A stretch of DNA of 64,000 nt, taken from Plasmopara viticola (taxonomy: Eukaryota; Oomycota; Peronosporomycetes; Peronosporales; Peronosporaceae). The stretch is from positions 124,001 through 188,000 of the forward strand of contig MBPM02000097.1 in assembly GCA_001695595.3 (NCBI GenBank). Reading direction: 5' to 3'. Positions within the stretch are counted from its first letter, which is position 1; every line of letters begins with the position of its first letter. The notes under the pieces are model-generated. The model was not told the DNA's origin, made no database searches, and was given only the letters and a program-made list of their open reading frames with translations. The translations under genes and the position numbers were made by a program. Shown here one piece after another: positions 20,831-33,268 of the stretch.

Positions 20831-22131
20831 ATGTATACGTGGTGCTTCTCAATAATAATTGCCGTCGCGTCCTTTGTGCATAGTACGTATACGGTATACT
20901 GGGGAAAGTTTTAGAACACAAAACTCATTATCGCATATATTGTAGTTCAAGCGGCTGCGTGTGAAGATATCTGCTATACGACTGAGTTGACGGGCTTTGG
21001 ACCGGGAGGAAGCCCTGGTTGCAGCTGCAGCGGTGATCGACAGGGAGCACGCGTAGGTTCGGGAGGCTGCAGCTGTGGCCAGTGTTATACAACGTCAGGC
21101 AGTGGCGTTCTCGGGTATGCCCTTAATACCGACGGCACGTGCACGTTTGGAACAGACTGTGGCGATTGTGACTATTCCGCTAATGATACATCAACTACTA
21201 CGTCTCCGACCACGAGTCCCACGACTTCTCCATCATCTTCAACATCAATGACTGAATCTCCAACGGATACACCTTCAGGTATTGTCAACACAATGTTATT
21301 GGAAGGGCGGGGACGTGTCCACTAATTACTTTTCATATATATTCAATTGATATAAATTTATATTAACTGACTGGCTGTAACATTCATAGAAACATCCCCT
21401 GCGGCATCAACTCCGACTAGCAGCTCGCCTCCTTCTCCTGGAACAAGCACTGCCAAAAATACCGACTCGAGTAACACTACTCCTAGCAATACTACAGGGA
21501 GTGTCTCAGCCGACACAGGTAAGAGTGAGCAAAATTGTTATAAGATTGGATAGCGTGTTGACACTTGAGAAATTAATGAACAGGAAGCAGCAGCAACAGT
21601 CTCGCAACGTGGCAAATCGCATTGATTATCTGTTGTGGCGTACTCGTCTTTACCGTGGCGGTCGTTGCTGTGCTATCGTGCTACTGCAAAGCCCGTAATC
21701 GCTTGCTTGAGCACGAAAATGACGAAGTGGATGCCAGTTACTACCAGCAACAGCATCGTCCTCTTCGTGAAGATGCGTTTGGATCAAGCGTTGCTTCCAC
21801 ACCGGCTTTTTTCCCTCGACCACCGTCAAGTGCTAGTCGATCTGGCAGTACGAACGGTTTTACGAACGAACAGAAGCCAATGTATGTAAATCCGGCCAAT
21901 AGTGGTAATTCCGACGGACATAAGGTTGGTCTCACTCCCGTGCGAGCACGTCACAGCTCTGACGACGTGGCTGGAGTCTCTGGCAGTTTAGCACAAGGAC
22001 AAATTTTGTCGGGTAGCCAATTGACAGATGTGCGACCAAGTTGTGGCAGTCGGGCCCAAGAGCACTGTGCTGGTTTCGAGCAACGATACAACACCGCACG
22101 CGAGCGAGAGTTATTGTCCGTGGATTTGTAA
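20831..22131 (+). CDS. Cys-rich, Ser/Thr-rich single-pass membrane protein, tandem copy 1
   Basis: Four-exon model: 20831-20882, 20946-21278, 21390-21518 and 21584-22131; three GT-AG introns, all phase 1; about 353 aa. Exon 1 is a signal peptide (MYTWCFSIIIAVASFVH). Exon 2 encodes an extracellular module with about 12 Cys (GFGPGGSPGCSCSG...CSCGQC...CGDCDY), then Thr/Ser/Pro repeats (TSPTTSPTTSP). Exon 3 is wholly Ser/Thr/Pro/Asn-rich, mucin-like. Exon 4 has the transmembrane helix IALIICCGVLVFTVAVVAVL, a CYCKARNR stop-transfer and a roughly 140-residue cytoplasmic tail. I recognise no named family; the architecture is that of a glycosylated cell-surface receptor or adhesin. Without splicing, the frame is broken by stops in each intron. 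The tandem paralogue begins 870 bp downstream and has the same exon map, which supports the model. Confidence 0.82.
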
Positions 22132-22589
22132 ATAGCGGCACAGTTTGTAGTTTATACGACAGAGACTTGACGGACTAGGCACCGACGGTAGTGAGGGTCT
22201 TGGTGTTGTAAAATTTTGCTAATAAGGTGATGATTAATTACTCCTACAGAGTGTCAAAGTATGTTATCAGTCAAGATTCTTAATAAGAAGTGGATCATTA
22301 CATGAAAGTTTTCTCAAGGAAGTGCGCTACGAATCAACCGCAGTACGGACGGCAGCAACGCACGAAAGTACGGGGGTCGACCACTGCAGGACTGCAAGTA
22401 GCTCTGATCCACGTCAACAGTATCTGAAATGGCAAAATCATTTCCACTGATCGATTGATTGGCCCGCTAGTACGGATCGTAGTAACTCACAATTATTATA
22501 GTCGACTTTTTTTTTCACGAAACTAATCTTTTTTTTGGGATAAGAAATCTTCCACTTGTGGAAAAATCGCGAATTATTTACAACTATGC

Positions 22590-24430
22590 CCATTACTACA
22601 TAGTATACTACAACTAAGATTTGTAGAATCGTCATTCTCTACTGTATGAACTGGTCATGTTCGCGTTTTATTGGCTTTCTATTGTCCATCTGGTTCGTTC
22701 TTCGAGACACAGAAGGAGAACGAAGACGAAATCAACTTTGTCTTTGATTTGATCAGGAACTCGTTGCAAGTGCTGCCGTCGTGTCGATTTCAGGGCTTTC
22801 AACATAATCCAGAGTTCGTCAATCTCGAGTGTTTCTACTGTGTTGTGACGACCTTCGTCTCTTGTCGTCGGTGCAATCCTTGTAGAGGAAGCTACGGGCT
22901 CTCACGCCACTCACTTTTCGCTCTTGCGTTCGTGTCCGTATACTTTGGGTCCATTGGTGTCAATAAAGCAAACGAGTTAGTCTCAGGACAGGAGACAGCA
23001 TGTATACTTGGTGCTTCTCGACCATTATTGCCGTCGCGTCCTTTGTGCATGGTATGTATACAGTGTACTTGGGAAAGAAACATAACTCAGTATTGCATAT
23101 ATTGTAGTTCAAGCGGCTGCGTGTGACGACATTTGCTATACAACTGAGTTGACGGGCTTTGGACCGGGAGGAAGCTACGGCTGCAGCTGCAGTGGTCAAC
23201 AACAGGGAGAACGCGCAGGCTCGGGAGAATGCAGCTGCGGCCAGTGCTATTCTAGGTCAGGCAGAGGCATCGTCGGATACGCCATTAACAGCGACGGCAC
23301 GTGCACGTTTGGAACGAACTGTGGCGATTGCGACTACTCACCTGATGGTACATCAACCACAAGGTCTCCGACCACGAGTCCTACGACGGCCCCGACTACG
23401 ACTTCTCCGACCACGAGTCCCACGACGGCTCCGACCACGACTTCTCCGACCACGAGTCCCACGACGTCTCCGTCGTCATCCTCACCCACAACGGAGTCTC
23501 CTACGGATACACCTTCAGGTACCGTCAACACACTGTTGTTAGAAGGACGGGAATTTGTATGCTTATTACTATATCATTTTTTTTTCATTACTATGGCTGT
23601 TATAGTCACAGATACGCCTCCTACTGCACCATCAACTCCAACTACCACCTCGTTTCCTTCTCCGGAAACAAGTACTGCCAATAGTACTGACTCAAGTAAC
23701 ACTACTCCTAGCAATACTACAGGGAGCGTCTCAGCCGACACAGGTGAGAATGAGCAAAACCATTATGATATTGACTGGTGTGTTGACACGAGGATATTCA
23801 TGTGCAGTTAAATCCAGCAACAGTCTCGAAACGTGGCAAATCGCATTGATTATCTGTTGTGGCGTGCTCGTCTTTACTGTGGCAGTCGTTGCTGTGCTAT
23901 CGTGCTACTGCAAAGCCCGTAATCGCTTGTTTGAGCACGAAAACGACGAAGTGGATGCCGATTACTATCAGCAACAGCATCTTCCTCTTCGTGAAGATGT
24001 ATTTGGATCGAGTGCAGCTTCCATACCGGCATTTTTCCCTCGACCACCGTCAAGTACTAGTCGATCTGGCAGTTCAGGCAGTTTGACAAACGAACAGAAG
24101 CCTATGTATGCAAATTCGGCCAATAGTGGCACTTTTGACCGACGAAAGGTTGGTCTCACTCCCGTGCGTGCACGTCACAGCTCTGGCGACGTGGCTGGAT
24201 TATCTGGCAGCTTATCACGAGAGTCAGGCAGCCACTCGACAGATTTGCGACTAAGTTGTGGCAATCGGCCACAAGGACGCTGTTCTAGTATTGAGCAGCG
24301 ACACAACAGCGCACGCGAGCGAGAGTTATTGGCAGTGGATTTGTAAATAACGGCACATTTCTGTATTCATACAACAGAGACTTGACGGACTAGGGCACCG
24401 ACGGTAGTGAGGGTCTTGGTGCTGTAAATT
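22590..24430 (+). repeat. Tandem duplication, unit 2
   Basis: Second unit of the direct duplication described at 20500-22200. The expanded Thr/Ser/Pro coding array and intron-length changes are the main differences. The upstream palindrome is eroded to its TAGTATACTACAA core. Confidence 0.88.
23000..24346 (+). CDS. Cys-rich, Ser/Thr-rich single-pass membrane protein, tandem copy 2
   Basis: Paralogue of the gene at 20831 with the same four-exon plan: 23000-23051, 23108-23518, 23612-23743 and 23808-24346; all introns phase 1; about 377 aa. It has a signal peptide (MYTWCFSTIIAVASFVH), the Cys module (GCSCSGQQQGERAGSGECSC...CGDCDY), a longer Thr/Ser/Pro array in exon 2 (several extra TSPTTSPTTAPT units, about 26 residues more than copy 1), a mucin-like exon 3, the TM helix IALIICCGVLVFTVAVVAVL and a tail closely matching copy 1 (FFPRPPSS, VGLTPVRARHSS, ARERELLAVDL). 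TM and juxtamembrane residues are the most conserved and the extracellular array varies most, as expected for a surface protein under diversifying change. Function unknown. Confidence 0.82.
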
Positions 24431-25700
24431 TTTGCTTTTAAGGTGGTACTTAATTACTCCCTACAAAGCGTCAAATTATATTATTTGTCGACATTTTCAT
24501 AAATATAGCGAGCCTATTATATTTGAGTGGTAGCCAGAGCTTGCACATACACTCACGACAACTTCGAGACAAGTGATCACTCTGTTGTGTAGTACCTACC
24601 GGAACATCGTAAACTCGACGCATTGTACTCAACATGAGAGCAACGCTAAAGTTGGGCTAGGACAGGACTTGTAGTGATGTCGTAAGAAAGTACATAAGTA
24701 AATATCATGTGGACATTCTTTAGACTGAATATGAGTGCACATACATAATATACAACATCGTGTACACAGTCACAGAAAAAACAATAACTGCTATATATTG
24801 TAGCAATGTTCAAATCGCCGTCATCGATTGATACATATTGTACGAATGATACAACATTTATTGCTTACAGCAAAATGTGCGAACAGCGGTTGCTGAGCTC
24901 GTGCAAGATTGTGGACGACGCCCTCAATACAGTTGCACTGCAAAATGTCTACCCGGAGTGTTCAGTACACACAAATGCTTGTCATACTAAATTTGTCCAT
25001 AGGACCTCTGTAACAGACACTTTATGGTTTATCGTTCACAATAAGGTGAAAATTACGATTTACACCAGTGTTTTTTTATATGACAAGTGCGTACAAGTAT
25101 TGCTGACTAGTGAACGTGCGCGCCAATGCTTGCTCAGCTTTATAAAGAAAGGCAATAGTGTCCTTTACATCTCGCGGACAAAGTAATTGGCCGAACGGAT
25201 CACTCTATAAATGCTCCGCAAAAACCTCCAGCACATGAGCGCCGTGTAGCTGCTGCTCCAAAGCATCTTCTCACACCTTTCACTTCGTAATTTACTCTCC
25301 ATTTTTTGATATCGAGAAAAAATCCCAATTTCTGTGTCCCTTGCAAACATTGGCGTAGCCCTTTCTGCGAGCTTAGCATAGGTATCAATGAGTTTGAGCA
25401 TTCTTTAAAGCACGTTCTGGAGCTCTTGCGAGTTTCTAATTGCAACGCATAATTTTCTTTTAATTTTTGGAACTGATTGCAAGATTTACTCAGATTTGGA
25501 AATGTATTGCACAAAAAAAGTAATGCGGATCTTGTAGCACTCAAAGAGTGAATTTGCTTATAAGGTTTTCCCACTGTGCTCTAAAGTTCATCTTTACTAT
25601 GTAAAATTTGCCAAAAATTCTGTTGAGCACACCAAAACTCATTTGCAATTTGGTCGTGAGTACATCGACTGTCGAGCTCTTCTATTGTACAAAGCTAATA
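24431..25700. other. Intergenic region with one doubtful ORF
   Basis: Mostly AT-rich. An ATG-started 126-codon ORF at 24806-25186 (+) has no recognisable domain, signal or paralogue, and I do not call it a gene. The stretch from 25,200 to 25,600 has short Lys/Leu-rich open frames on the minus strand (KLKENYALQLETRKSS) in the same direction as the coiled-coil gene. They may be decayed coding sequence, but I cannot join them to it. Confidence 0.4.
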
Positions 25701-27644
25701 CTATGACTGCTGCTCATCACCATGAACTTTATGGACCTGCTCAAGTAGTACAGCGTTCTCCTTTCTTAACTCTTTAATCGCTCGCTCGCGGGTATCCAGC
25801 ACACTTTGTATCTGTAACATGGCTTCCTTTTCTTTCTGTAAGTCGTTGCGTTCGATTTGAAGCTGTTCTTGAAGCAGCCGCAATTGATCTTCCAAATCCT
25901 TCTTCTCCTCGTTTAGTAGAGTCAAAGCTTCGTACGAAGCAGCCTTCTGTCGTGCCATCTGCAATGCTTGAACTGTGTCGTCGTGAGAAAGCTGCTTTAA
26001 TCCTTGCAACTCGGTAGTCACTTTATAAAAATCGTCTTGCATCCCTTTGTACCGCTGCTCTCGCTCCTCGACGCAGTCCTCTAATCGCATCACTTGTTTC
26101 ATAAGAGTCGCAACTTCTTCATCTCTTGCTTCAAGCAAGTCAGTGAACTTTTGACAGTCCACACTAAGCGTTTCCACTTTTTCAAGCATATCTACTTTTT
26201 GCGTTTCTTGGCTTTGTTCAGAGACCTCAAGCTTTTGAAGGAGCCTTCTTTCAATGTCATCTTTGTCCATCTTAATTTTCGTATCCACCTACAGCCCAGT
26301 AACACAATCGACCATTAGACAATTGCTTTTTCGGGATCTAAATGCATCATGTACAAGTATAAAGACCTTGAATCTTTCATTTAATTGATCAACTTGCGTT
26401 TGCAAGTCAACGCATCGCGACTTCGTAGCTATAAGATCGTCGTGTAAACTCTCATTCTCCTTTTGCAGCCTCTTGGTTTCAATTTCTGAGACGGTTAAAT
26501 GACGAATGGCAGTATCATGCTGCAATAGACGCTGCTGTAACACTAGACATTCGCCATTCAAAACTTCCTTCTCTTCCTTTGCCGATATCTTCAATTGCTC
26601 ATGCTTTTCTAAAAGCTGCTTTTCACGCACTTTCACCGCGTCGAGCTCGCGTTGACAACGCGTCATTGTTATGTGCAAATGTTCGAAATGCTTCATATCT
26701 TGCTATTCGATCCAATTGCACACAAATTGTTTCGAGTCAATTAAATAGCGAAAACTTATCAGCCAACTTTATCGCTTACACTCAGCTTTTCGACTGTTGA
26801 ACGCAGATCACCAATCACGGATGACTGAGTCAAGATCGTGTTGTTCCTGCTCTCTGCATCCTTAGACAGACGTGCATTGTGTTGCCTCAAATTTTCCAAC
26901 TGGAAGTTTTTTTCTATCTGAGCTTTTTCGAGCTGCCCAATCACTACTAAAAGCTTCTGGTTGTTCTCCGTCATGAGTTGACACTTGTTTTCAAGCGAAA
27001 ATGCCTCAACAAATCAAAGCAAATAAATATTTCTCTCCCGATTTGTTGCTCCCCTTCGTACCTTTCTCTGCATGGACACCACCATTTGCGTATGTTGCTG
27101 AAGTGGTTGCAGCGAGTCTTTTGCCATCGCGCCAGAAAAAATGTCCGGTAAAAAATGGTCGTTGCCATCGCACACAGACTTAAGATCGGCACTTTCAGTC
27201 TTTTCCTCTTCTTTGTCAGTCTCACGAGGTTCTATGCAGCAAGACTTGCTGTCAACGACAACACACACTCTACCCTCGACAATGTTAGAAGAGTAAATAA
27301 CCATTGAGGTTGGCTAAGGCCTCGGTGAGTCGAGCCACCTCGTTTCTCAGTGACGTCGACAGATTCTTTTCTCTCCGATTGATGGCGACAAGAGCCGCCA
27401 CATTTTTTTGTAAAGACGCAATAGTGAGGCTTGATTCAAGCTGCTCTTGGCGAGGCGACTGGCAATGAAATAAATCTGCTCTTTTTGATTGAACCCGACG
27501 GCGACCGTGACTATCACTTCCACCCTCTTGGTTGAAAGACGTCAGTGAGACTTCGGCTTCCTTTTTGGTTGAAAGGCGTCGTAAATGAACAGATGCCACA
27601 CTGTTCCCCCGAGTTGATGGTGGTGGGCCAGGGGCTGAAGCCAT
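25701..27644 (-). CDS. Five-exon coiled-coil protein
   Basis: Hand-spliced: 27644-27302, 27231-27062, 27004-26780, 26702-26367 and 26288-25701; GT-AG introns of 57-78 nt; 553 aa. A disordered Ser/Pro-rich N-terminus (MASAPGPPPSTRGNS) is followed by heptad-rich helix almost to the end: VAALVAINRREKNLSTSLR, KAFSLENKCQLMTENNQKL, QRELDAVKVREKQLLEKHE, DKDDIERRLLQKLEV, and LEDQLRLLQEQLQIERNDLQ near the C-terminus. Each junction keeps frame, and reading through any intron meets a stop. I recognise no specific family; its size and long coiled coil fit centrosomal, ciliary or cytoskeletal scaffold proteins, which is only a guess. The first donor (GTTATT) is weak, so the exon 1/2 junction is the least certain. 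Confidence 0.72.
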
Positions 27645-29374
27645 TGCAAGATTTTCGCTGAGTAGTCGGACTTAGATACCAATCGATGCCGAAAGAAGTC
27701 ACCGTCAGTTTAGATCGATTTCGTAACGGTTGTTCAAAGCTGCCGTGTAGATCTTCACAGGGATCACCTCTTTTGAGTGCAATGCATTAATGGTAATGTG
27801 AATATTGTCATAACGTCCATAGAGAACAGAAGTGCACGATATTATGCACGATAACGCTTTTGTATCATCATACAAGCGTCATTTTTTTTTGCGCCATGCC
27901 GCCACACCAAGGCTCCGCAACCAATGCTTACTAGTGCTTGCTGAGGGTTCTGCAATAGCAGACTCTTGTAAATGTCATGCGAAGCAGAAGAATACACTAT
28001 CCCAGCAGATGCTCGACTTCAATTTGGACTCAATGGAAGCCGCTCGGATGTTTAATGCGCTATCTATTACTACGATTAAGGACTTTTACCTCATTCTGGA
28101 TCAAATTAGAAAGCTTTGGCCCAATTTCGACTGCTACCCTAACTTCAACTGAGACTTGTATCGAGTCCGGTTCATGGAAATATGAAAACTCGCAAATTTT
28201 CTCATGTATGGACTGCCTCTTTAAGGATCCAATCCACAATTGCACCGTCAATGTATCATGGGCAATGCGATAGGAGGGGTTCCCTGGTAGATAAGGTTTG
28301 GACGAATACGAAGAAGGGTACATTCCTCCATTTCAATATCTCAAGTCATCACTAATTATTGCAAACTAAGCTACTACATGGGGTGGAACAATGACAAGAA
28401 GCTTCCAAAGGCTGTCGCTTCCAAGTTTCAAGCGATGCCTTATAAACAGATGAATCTATGGCACCACTAACTCGTCGGCCACCAGTGCTCGCCCATTAAG
28501 AAGCTTGAAATAACTGTAGTGCCTTCTGCCGTCGGGGATGCAGTTATCATGGATTGAATCGACGACTCTTTAGAACAATTTACGTAGGCGTTTCGGGTGC
28601 CGAGGGTAGTAAGCACAGCCGTGACTAGTGTTACAAGCATCGAGGACAAGTTAATCGCGCGGACCCGAGTGGATGCAAGAACGAGCCATGCGACATGACA
28701 ATGTGGCCGTCAACAATATCCCGGGACGAAGCCATTGGAAGAGGCGGAAATCGGGGCCAGCGTGTTAAAGCGAACGACATGCTTAAGGCGATGGACGAAG
28801 GCAAAATGCAAGTTCTGCTGCACGAAACCGGCCATGGGTCTGAGTTGTCGGAGATGTATGTAGCTGGAAAGGGCTCACTCAATTGGCTGCTTCGACGCGA
28901 CCTGCATCGATAGGTGATTGTGTCGTCTTACCTTTCTTTGCACAATACTTAAGCGAAAAGATTTAGATCCTTCTGTATCTTACTATACTCCATATGGCAA
29001 AGACTTAAAATAGTGATATACCTAACCCCTTGCAGGATTTTCGTACCCAAAGCTAGATGGTATTAAAATCATTCGCTACGCCGTCGGATAAAAAATCGAT
29101 CATTCGTAGAGGTTTAGGCTGCCGGAACCCAGGCGCTAGGACTTTAAGCGCAAGATGCTAATAGCTTTTCAACTCACTTCGGGGCCAAGTTCTGTACCCC
29201 TCCCTATACTATGGTGCCTCTTTGGTCAACAATGCGTCCAGCACCTAACTCAGATCGGGACCGCCATGTAACATATTATTTGAATTAAGTCAGTACGATG
29301 GTATATCGTATGGTGCTCGCGTTACTTAAACGTAAGATTTATAGATAGATATCCAGCTTTCTGATGCATGTGAA
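27645..29374. other. Gene-poor stretch before the right arm
   Basis: Broken open frames only. Around 28,370-28,910 (+) the translation looks like decayed coding sequence (MGWNNDKKLPKAVASKFQ, stops, then MLKAMDEGKMQVLLHETGHG), but no family is recognisable. The promoter of the coiled-coil gene should lie just after 27,644. Confidence 0.4.
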
Positions 29375-29443
29375 AAAAAGCGAGGTTATATCCTTATTTC
29401 ATACCTTATGTATTGCAAAATTATAAAACGCGTTACTCGTCGA

Positions 29444-31092
29444 TCACTCAATTGTTGCAAAGTCAGCAAATACATTGGGCTGTCTTTCAGTGACCAAATC
29501 TGCAGCGAAAGCCGAATCGTCGCATAAGAACCCAATCTTGGTTGCTGCGGCACAAACATTCACCATACCCCAGCCATAAATGTTGTTTGGGTAGATCTTA
29601 TAAGAAGTATTGCCACAGCTGCTGGGGACCAGAAAAGGCTTGTGTAGTTTGCGCGAAGTCGTTTCGCAAAGACTTTGTAAGACTTTTTCATAAACTGGAG
29701 ACTTTGCCAGCGCATTCCCTTCCGACAAGTAGTTTAGACTAAGGAGAAGAGCAATGGCACCGGCTACATGTGGAGTGGCCATGGAAGTGCCAGTAAGTCG
29801 CGTGTAAGCGCTATCCTTGACACTCATTGCCGACCGAATGCCGACACCAGGAGCAACGAAGTCAGGTTTAATGATGTACTTGTCGTGATCAAGCGGCAAT
29901 TGTTTGTTCACGAATGAATCAAAACTCGGTCCTTTTCCACTCGCACCCCAGAGTGAAGTCCCCCCGATTAGTGCACCGACAGCAATCGTGTCTTCGTGAC
30001 TTCCAGGATAGTACACACTTCCGCACAAAAAACCATTAGTGTTGCCACTGGCAAACACTGGGTAGACGCCCGCTGCACGCCAAGTATCGATAACGTTACT
30101 CAACCATGTCCATTGCGAATACTCTGCCGTCGAGCGGTCCACTCCGAACGAATTTGTGACGACATCAGCACCCAGGGAGCAGTTTGGATCCGTGCCATCA
30201 CGCTTAGTAGGGCACAACACCCATTGTGCCGCCATCAAGAAATCGCTTTTATTGGCTGCACCCCACACATCAAACGCTCTCGCAGTGATCCACGTCGCTT
30301 CGGGAGCTACTCCAATTCCCTTGCCACCAGCTGCTGTGCCCATTGTGTGGGTCCCATGACCGACTTCATCAGCTGTATCCGGCGTCTCCTTCGACAAATC
30401 CGTGCCCGGTGTAAACCAGAACGAGTAATCAAAATTTACTTTGCCATCTTTCTTCGTTCCTGATTACCACAATCACAAACAAGGTTAGCCTGTCATAAAA
30501 AATACTGACCACTATTGCGTCAACCTCGAAAACTCTCCCTTAAAGCCTCATGAGTGTAACGCACACCCGAGTCGATGCTAGCTATTACCACATTCTTTCC
30601 TTTGACTCCTTTTTTCCACAATTGAGGAGCATGTAAGAGCTTGATGTTACTCTGAGGGTCGTTTTGCTCGTTCTTTTCTCCGTCGTCTTCGTGCTGGGGT
30701 CTAATGAGTCTCAAAACTTGAGCGTCTTCTTCAACTTTCAGCACGCCTGGAAAGCCTGGTAAATCTTGGTCAAAAAACCATTGTAGCCCCTCATTATCGT
30801 CTCTATAGCGAACTACCAGTATGTTTTGCAGCCAAAGACACGAGATGACGACGTTTGCGTTATTTTGAGCCTCAATGAAGCTAGAAACGCTGCGTTGGAC
30901 GTCAGTCACAGCACTTGAAAAAGTATCATACACTAACTGGCGTCTCTCGGAGCGCGAAAGCTGCGGAGAAACCGTCAATTTGCGCGCCTCAAGACGCGGG
31001 TACAGATGCACGAGCATCACTCGAGCAAGGACATGGCTTGTACACAGCAAGAGAGCAAGGAGGGCTGAGAAAAGCGCGAGTTGGTGACCCAT
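29444..31092 (-). CDS. Secreted subtilisin-like serine protease (S8), right copy
   Basis: Two exons, 31092-30525 and 30459-29444 (65-nt intron), 527 aa. Signal peptide, I9-like prodomain and catalytic Asp (ASIDSGV), His (GHGTH), Asn (FASGNTNG) and Ser (GTSMATPHVAG) are all intact. Differences from the left copy are few and scattered: K150-region NAN for NAK, QND for QSD, PEATW for PAATW, LSEGNALAKSP for SSEENALATSP, and a one-codon deletion with VTERQPN near the C-terminus. No stop or frameshift, so it is probably an active paralogue. The 5' leader is retained, so expression is plausible. Confidence 0.92.
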
Positions 31093-31244
31093 AGTGATAA
31101 CGTTCGCTATTGCCCAATCTTTAGTGTAATATATTAAGGAAAAGAGGCACATAAAGGCACAGATATGAGCACACCTTATTAAGGCTATAAGTAAGTATAG
31201 TTCAACTAAAGCCACACTGTACTTTTTGAGCTGACGCCGCCAAA

Positions 31245-31430
31245 ATGTCGCCGCTTGAGTGTCTCCGAGCCATCACATTGTCGCCCTCTCGTCAACTGCT
31301 TTTGCTTGTCACACTCTTGGTCATCTTTACAAATCTGAAGCGCAAATCCCCAAACGCAGTGGCAGCTAGCAAGCTGATGCGTGTGACACAGAACATGCAA
31401 CAACCTATAAGTACGACTAGGGTCAATTAG
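31245..31430 (+). CDS. Small 61-aa hydrophobic ORF, right-arm copy
   Basis: Mirror of 13575-13760: same length, same hydrophobic segment (RQLLLLVTLLVIFTN), with three substitutions (P36, V47, N61). It keeps its ATG and its divergent position 152 bp from the protease start. Conservation of the frame is suggestive but weak evidence, because the whole arm is nearly identical. Confidence 0.33.
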   Translation: MSPLECLRAITLSPSRQLLLLVTLLVIFTNLKRKSPNAVAASKLMRVTQNMQQPISTTRVN

Positions 31431-31864
31431 AGTTTGGACGGTGAACGCGAGACGTCGAACGCAGGTTGTGTGGCCAATTGCACGAGATGAAAACATTAGA
31501 CTAGAATGAGCAAATTGTACGAACGTGAGACATTAGTGCGCTCCCTTTGGTCCCTCTTCTACACGTTAGGATTCGAGAGATTCACGGTCTGTTACTGTGT
31601 CGCGCGAGCCGTCACTTCCATTTTGAAACGGTAAAGCACTCGTACAAATCTGTAAACCCCGAGAATACTGTATCAAATTGCACCGCGCCAATAATACGAC
31701 AGTCGTGCACCAAGCCAAGTCCAGTGTTTCTCGCTTCAAATCGTGCTGTCGCCCAGCCTCATCGTCTGTTTCAAAGGTGAAATCAAGTGTGTAGACTTTC
31801 TTGCAGACGGGCAAGTAAGTGCCAACCGCTTTTGGTCTCACAACTTGGATTTCTATCGGCAGGC

Positions 31865-33171
31865 ATGGTGTGGTTGGCACAAGCGTCAACGCTGCGCTGT
31901 GTGAGCTGGACGCTGTCGCCACTCGTGGTGCTGGAGGTTGTGCTCGTTGGCGTGATTTTGTGGCGCACTTTGCACCAGATCTACTGGAGCTCACACCCAC
32001 GGCGGATTCTACTCCATATTGTACGTGCAAAGCAGTGTTGACTTTTGTCCACGTGAGTATTTAATGTATCCTTACTATTTTTGGTACTCGATTATAATAT
32101 TATGGATAGATCTTGCTACTTTCGTGTATACTGCGACTGGTGTTCTGGCTAGGAATGTGTCATTCGTCCATCTTGGCGATTGGTCTGGCGTGTTTATGGT
32201 GGTCCAATACAATGGTACTGCTGTGTACTGCGGCAGTGATTTTCCAATGGTCAAGCGCCGCGACAGCAGGACGAGCGACGGCTCAGGAACTAAAGAAAAG
32301 CAGGCGATGGACAGTGTTACACCCGCTCGTGTTCCTGCATTTGATCCACTTGTTATGGACCACAATCATTAGTATTCACGTGATAGCGCACGGGTTGCAC
32401 ATCCCAAGCGATGATGCATACATATTGGTCAAGACGTTTCGAGCCATCAATATTCTCACGCTGGCTTATGATGGATTAGCGGCAGGCTACATCGCTGTAC
32501 AGTTGAGAAAGCGATTAATGTCGGCTGCCATGGCCGATAACTTGAAGAAAAAGTCGGTGGTACAGATGTCGCTACTCTTGGCACTCTTGACGGCGTCAGT
32601 GGCACTTGAGATGATCATAGACGTGCCCACCGTCATCTCTGATCCATGGGACACGTGGAGCTCACTGAGCTTTGAAAGTTTCTGCATCATTAAGTTTTTC
32701 ATTCCAGGACTCTTATTGAGCGTCGTCTTCCTTTACACAATGCGACGCGTGGAACAGCGCGAGTCTACACGAATGGTTGTAATACCGAATCAATCTATCG
32801 TCGAGTTTGTCGAGTGTTCTTCCCCAGGCTGTGTTTGGTGTGCATACCACCGTCGTTATCATTTGAACGAGAACAAGTGGAATGTCACGCTCACGACTCC
32901 GTTCTCACCGCGGACAGAAGACTCGAGCTACCATTCGTCCACTCTTGCAAAATTGTCGCACGATTCCTGGTCCTCGGACAGCTTGCAGGAGGTACCACCT
33001 TCGAGTTTGTCTCGGTATAGCCATCATCAATCGCACGAAGGCCTTCAAGCTCACCACATACCTTATCACGCGTACCAAACACAAAGAAATATTCCGTCTT
33101 CAATCCAGACACGCGAAGAATATGAACCTCCTTCAGAAATTTTAGAAAGACGAGGAGCAAGTTACTATTAA
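31865..33171 (+). CDS. Multipass (about 7 TM) membrane protein, right copy
   Basis: Two exons, 31865-32020 and 32110-33171 (89-nt GTACGT...GATAG intron, phase 0), 405 aa. It is the intact twin of the left-arm gene. Substitutions are mostly conservative and lie in or near TM segments (S-L, V-L, M-L changes; GHATAQ to GRATAQ). TM order, the C-terminal Ser/His-rich tail and the end ERRGASYY are the same. Possible THH1/TOM1-like or GPCR-like; not resolved. It is convergent with the dehydratase pseudogene. Confidence 0.75.
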
Positions 33172-33268
33172 ATTTAAGTCCCGGAAGTATAGTGTCAACT
33201 TTTCAATCTTACCACTGGTACGGCAAAACTTAGTGTAAAATATTAAAAAATACACCTCGTTGGAGTTA

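Larger units (their letters stand above)
20500..22200 (+). repeat. Tandem duplication, unit 1
   Basis: Unit 1, from the upstream palindrome through the gene to the 3' UTR, is repeated in the same orientation at about 22590-24430. Shared sequence includes CATCTGGTTCGTTCTTCG upstream, the whole gene, and GAGACTTGACGGACTAG with GTAGTGAGGGTCTTGGTG downstream. The two units lie head to tail. Confidence 0.88.

Noticed and set aside
24806..25186. 126-codon ORF near the tandem membrane-protein genes
   Set aside because: No domain, signal, paralogue or coding bias that I can recognise; AT-rich context.
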